From: Mucilaginibacter sabulilitoris
GTDB lineage: Bacteria > Bacteroidota > Bacteroidia > Sphingobacteriales > Sphingobacteriaceae
DNA length: 64,000 bases
Reading direction: 5' to 3'
NCBI RefSeq assembly: GCF_034262375.1
Contig: NZ_CP139558.1
Coordinates: 4,588,001-4,652,000, forward strand
Shown: positions 62,530-64,000 of the stretch, in pieces
Layout: each line of letters starts with the position of its first letter
Position numbering within the stretch: position 1 is the stretch's first letter
Position numbers and translations under genes: made by a program
Notes under the pieces: model-generated
Told to the model about the DNA's origin: nothing
The model's input: only the letters and a program-made list of their open reading frames with translations
The model's database searches: none

Positions 62530-64000
62530 ATGAAAAAATATCTTCTCATCGGCCTTTTATTGCTGACATCTCCTTTAATGCTATCTGCACAGCGCAATGA
62601 CGGGGCCGTTATTCCCGGAGATTTTGCAGATCCTTCGATTATTAAAGTGAAGAGCACTTACTTTGCCGTGGGTACTTCATCAGAGTGGGCTCCTCATTTC
62701 CCAATCTACCGGTCTGCCGATTTAAAAAACTGGTACCAGAGCGGTTACGTTTTCGATAAGGCGCCAGATTGGACGTCAGGATCGTTTTGGGCGCCAGAGT
62801 ACTATAAAATAAAAAACACCTACTACATTTATTATACTGCCCGGCGTAAATCTGACAATGCATCTTACATCGGCGTAGCCACATCGAAATATCCGGATAA
62901 AGAATTCAAAGACCATGGAGTACTTATTGCTTTCGGCAAAGAGGCTATTGATGCCTTTGTTTTTAATGATGGAGGGCAGTTGTATATTACCTTTAAAGCT
63001 TACGGTTTAGATAAACGCCCGATCGAACTGCTGGCCAGCAAACTTTCCGCCGACGGTTTAAAGCTTGAGGGTAATATATTCTCCTTGCTTAAAGATGAAC
63101 AGCGTTTAGGAATGGAGGGGCAAAGCATCCTTAAAAAGGATGGCTACTATTATTTGTTTTACTCGGCAGGTAATTGCTGTGGCATACAATGCAGTTATAA
63201 TGTACAGGTAGCCCGTGCAAAAGGCTTTAGCGGGCCTTACGAATTATATGCGGGCAACCCTGTTTTGGCCGAAAACAATAAATGGAAATGCATGGGGCAT
63301 GGCACGTTTGTAACAGGCGAAAGTGGCAACTACTATTACCTGCACCATGCGTACAATAAGGAAAGTTCGGTACTCACCGGCAGGCAGGCGCTACTATCCG
63401 AATTGGTTTGGCCTGAGAATAGCGGGTGGCCGCGGTTTAAACCACAACAGGTAGTTGGTAATAAAGCGCCGGATATTATTGACAAATTTATGGCACCTGC
63501 TATAAGCAAGTTTTGGCAATGGGATTTTCGACATGCAACCCCTGACATAAGTCAGCAAAAAGGCGTACTTTACCTATCCGGGAATGTTAAACCCGACAAT
63601 CAAACAGGCGTTGTCCTTACTTCAAGGCCTGTTTCGGGCAGCTTTGTGATGAATGTTACCGTGCTTAATTACAATGAGGCGCTTAAAGGCCTATCCTTTT
63701 ACGGTGATGTTAACGCGGCTTTAGGCATAGGCATCCAGAATAACCGGGTGCTTGTATGGCAGATCAGTGAGCATAATTTTTCTGTCTTAGCAGAAGCTCC
63801 CGTTTTGAAGGAGCCAGCGCAACTCAGACTGGAACTAACTACAGGCAAGCGATGTAAGTTTTATTATCAGCAGGGCAAAAAAGGCTGGTTACCCCTATTG
63901 ACAGCTGACACGCTGAAAGTGGATGCCTTACCGCAATGGGACAGGAGCCCAAGAATAGGCCTGCATTTTAAAGGTGATAGCAGTCTCAATGCTCAGTTTG
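62530..64000 (+). CDS. Glycoside hydrolase family 43 protein, partial at right edge
   Basis: At least 490 codons, open at the edge. Signal peptide MKKYLLIGLLLLTSPLMLSAQ, so start ATG 62530 is preferred over 62482. The five-bladed GH43 propeller shows the expected acids: GDFADPSIIKV (catalytic base Asp), DAFVFNDGGQLYITF (pKa modulator Asp) and RLGMEGQSILKKDGYYY (acid Glu). A C-terminal jelly-roll domain (from about 340: KGVLYLSGNVKPDNQTGVVL, SFYGDVNAALGIGIQNNRVL) matches the GH43 C2/DUF1349-like module of beta-xylosidases and arabinofuranosidases. Substrate probably arabinan or xylan side chains. Confidence 0.88.
   Translation, partial: MKKYLLIGLLLLTSPLMLSAQRNDGAVIPGDFADPSIIKVKSTYFAVGTSSEWAPHFPIYRSADLKNWYQSGYVFDKAPDWTSGSFWAPEYYKIKNTYYIYYTARRKSDNASYIGVATSKYPDKEFKDHGVLIAFGKEAIDAFVFNDGGQLYITFKAYGLDKRPIELLASKLSADGLKLEGNIFSLLKDEQRLGMEGQSILKKDGYYYLFYSAGNCCGIQCSYNVQVARAKGFSGPYELYAGNPVLAENNKWKCMGHGTFVTGESGNYYYLHHAYNKESSVLTGRQALLSELVWPENSGWPRFKPQQVVGNKAPDIIDKFMAPAISKFWQWDFRHATPDISQQKGVLYLSGNVKPDNQTGVVLTSRPVSGSFVMNVTVLNYNEALKGLSFYGDVNAALGIGIQNNRVLVWQISEHNFSVLAEAPVLKEPAQLRLELTTGKRCKFYYQQGKKGWLPLLTADTLKVDALPQWDRSPRIGLHFKGDSSLNAQF

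Overview
The window comes from a Bacteroidota chromosome, most likely the Sphingobacteriaceae (Mucilaginibacter/Pedobacter-like). The basis is three SusC/SusD pairs, a FecI/FecR-controlled TonB receptor, many short lipoproteins with an SC(K/R) lipobox, promoter-like TTG/TAnnTTTG boxes and moderate GC. No database search was run; family names come from sequence recognition.

1-5.1 kb is a pectin/rhamnogalacturonan module on the minus strand: an oligogalacturonate-lyase-like protein (cut by the window edge), a CE12 rhamnogalacturonan acetylesterase and an L-rhamnose mutarotase, followed by two convergent paralogous GntR regulators with sugar-binding-type effector domains. A 12-bp near-palindrome (ATAAYTGGTTAT-like) recurs upstream of these genes. 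5.6-23.5 kb is one long minus-strand operon of surface proteins: SusC (broken by a frameshift), SusD, fasciclin + F5/8C lipoprotein, DUF5007-like, SusC, SusD, fasciclin, DUF5008-like delta-60 propeller, a phosphatase-fold/LamG protein that lacks expected metal ligands, a DUF1735/PA14 lipoprotein and a PKD + F5/8C lipoprotein. It carries no recognisable hydrolase.

23.5-27.1 kb is an AT-rich gap with a candidate small RNA, then a two-gene unit of a NudG/MutT-like Nudix hydrolase and an SRA-HNH (type IV, modification-dependent) restriction enzyme, then fused gene fragments. 27.4-34.4 kb is a classical ECF sigma / FecR / STN-SusC / SusD locus. An IS1182-like element (about 34.5-36.2 kb) sits in the terminator of that SusD gene and has duplicated the terminator hairpin.

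36.2-42.0 kb holds gene relics, a three-gene overlapping operon (FAD/NAD(P) protein, DUF1543, MESH1-like HD hydrolase), an FAD monooxygenase and an AraC regulator. 42.2-46.7 kb is the least explained part: a 100-aa protein, a 337-aa unknown, a compact PEP-synthase-like dikinase without an acceptor domain, a 266-aa unknown, and a convergent radical SAM enzyme. 46.8-53.6 kb is stress/xenobiotic-type accessory DNA: GrpB, DUF1801, a VOC gene with an internal deletion, an ArsR-SRPBCC-VOC operon, an acyltransferase pseudogene, an AraC regulator and a secreted alpha/beta hydrolase. 53.6-56.2 kb carries two DUF899 genes (the second frameshifted) and a DUF2182 membrane protein, with local GC visibly above the surroundings. 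56.3-62.2 kb holds two lipoproteins, a secreted TPR-CHAT protease-like protein and a facing ECF sigma/anti-sigma pair. A GH43 glycosidase runs off the right edge. No rRNA, tRNA or CRISPR array was seen.
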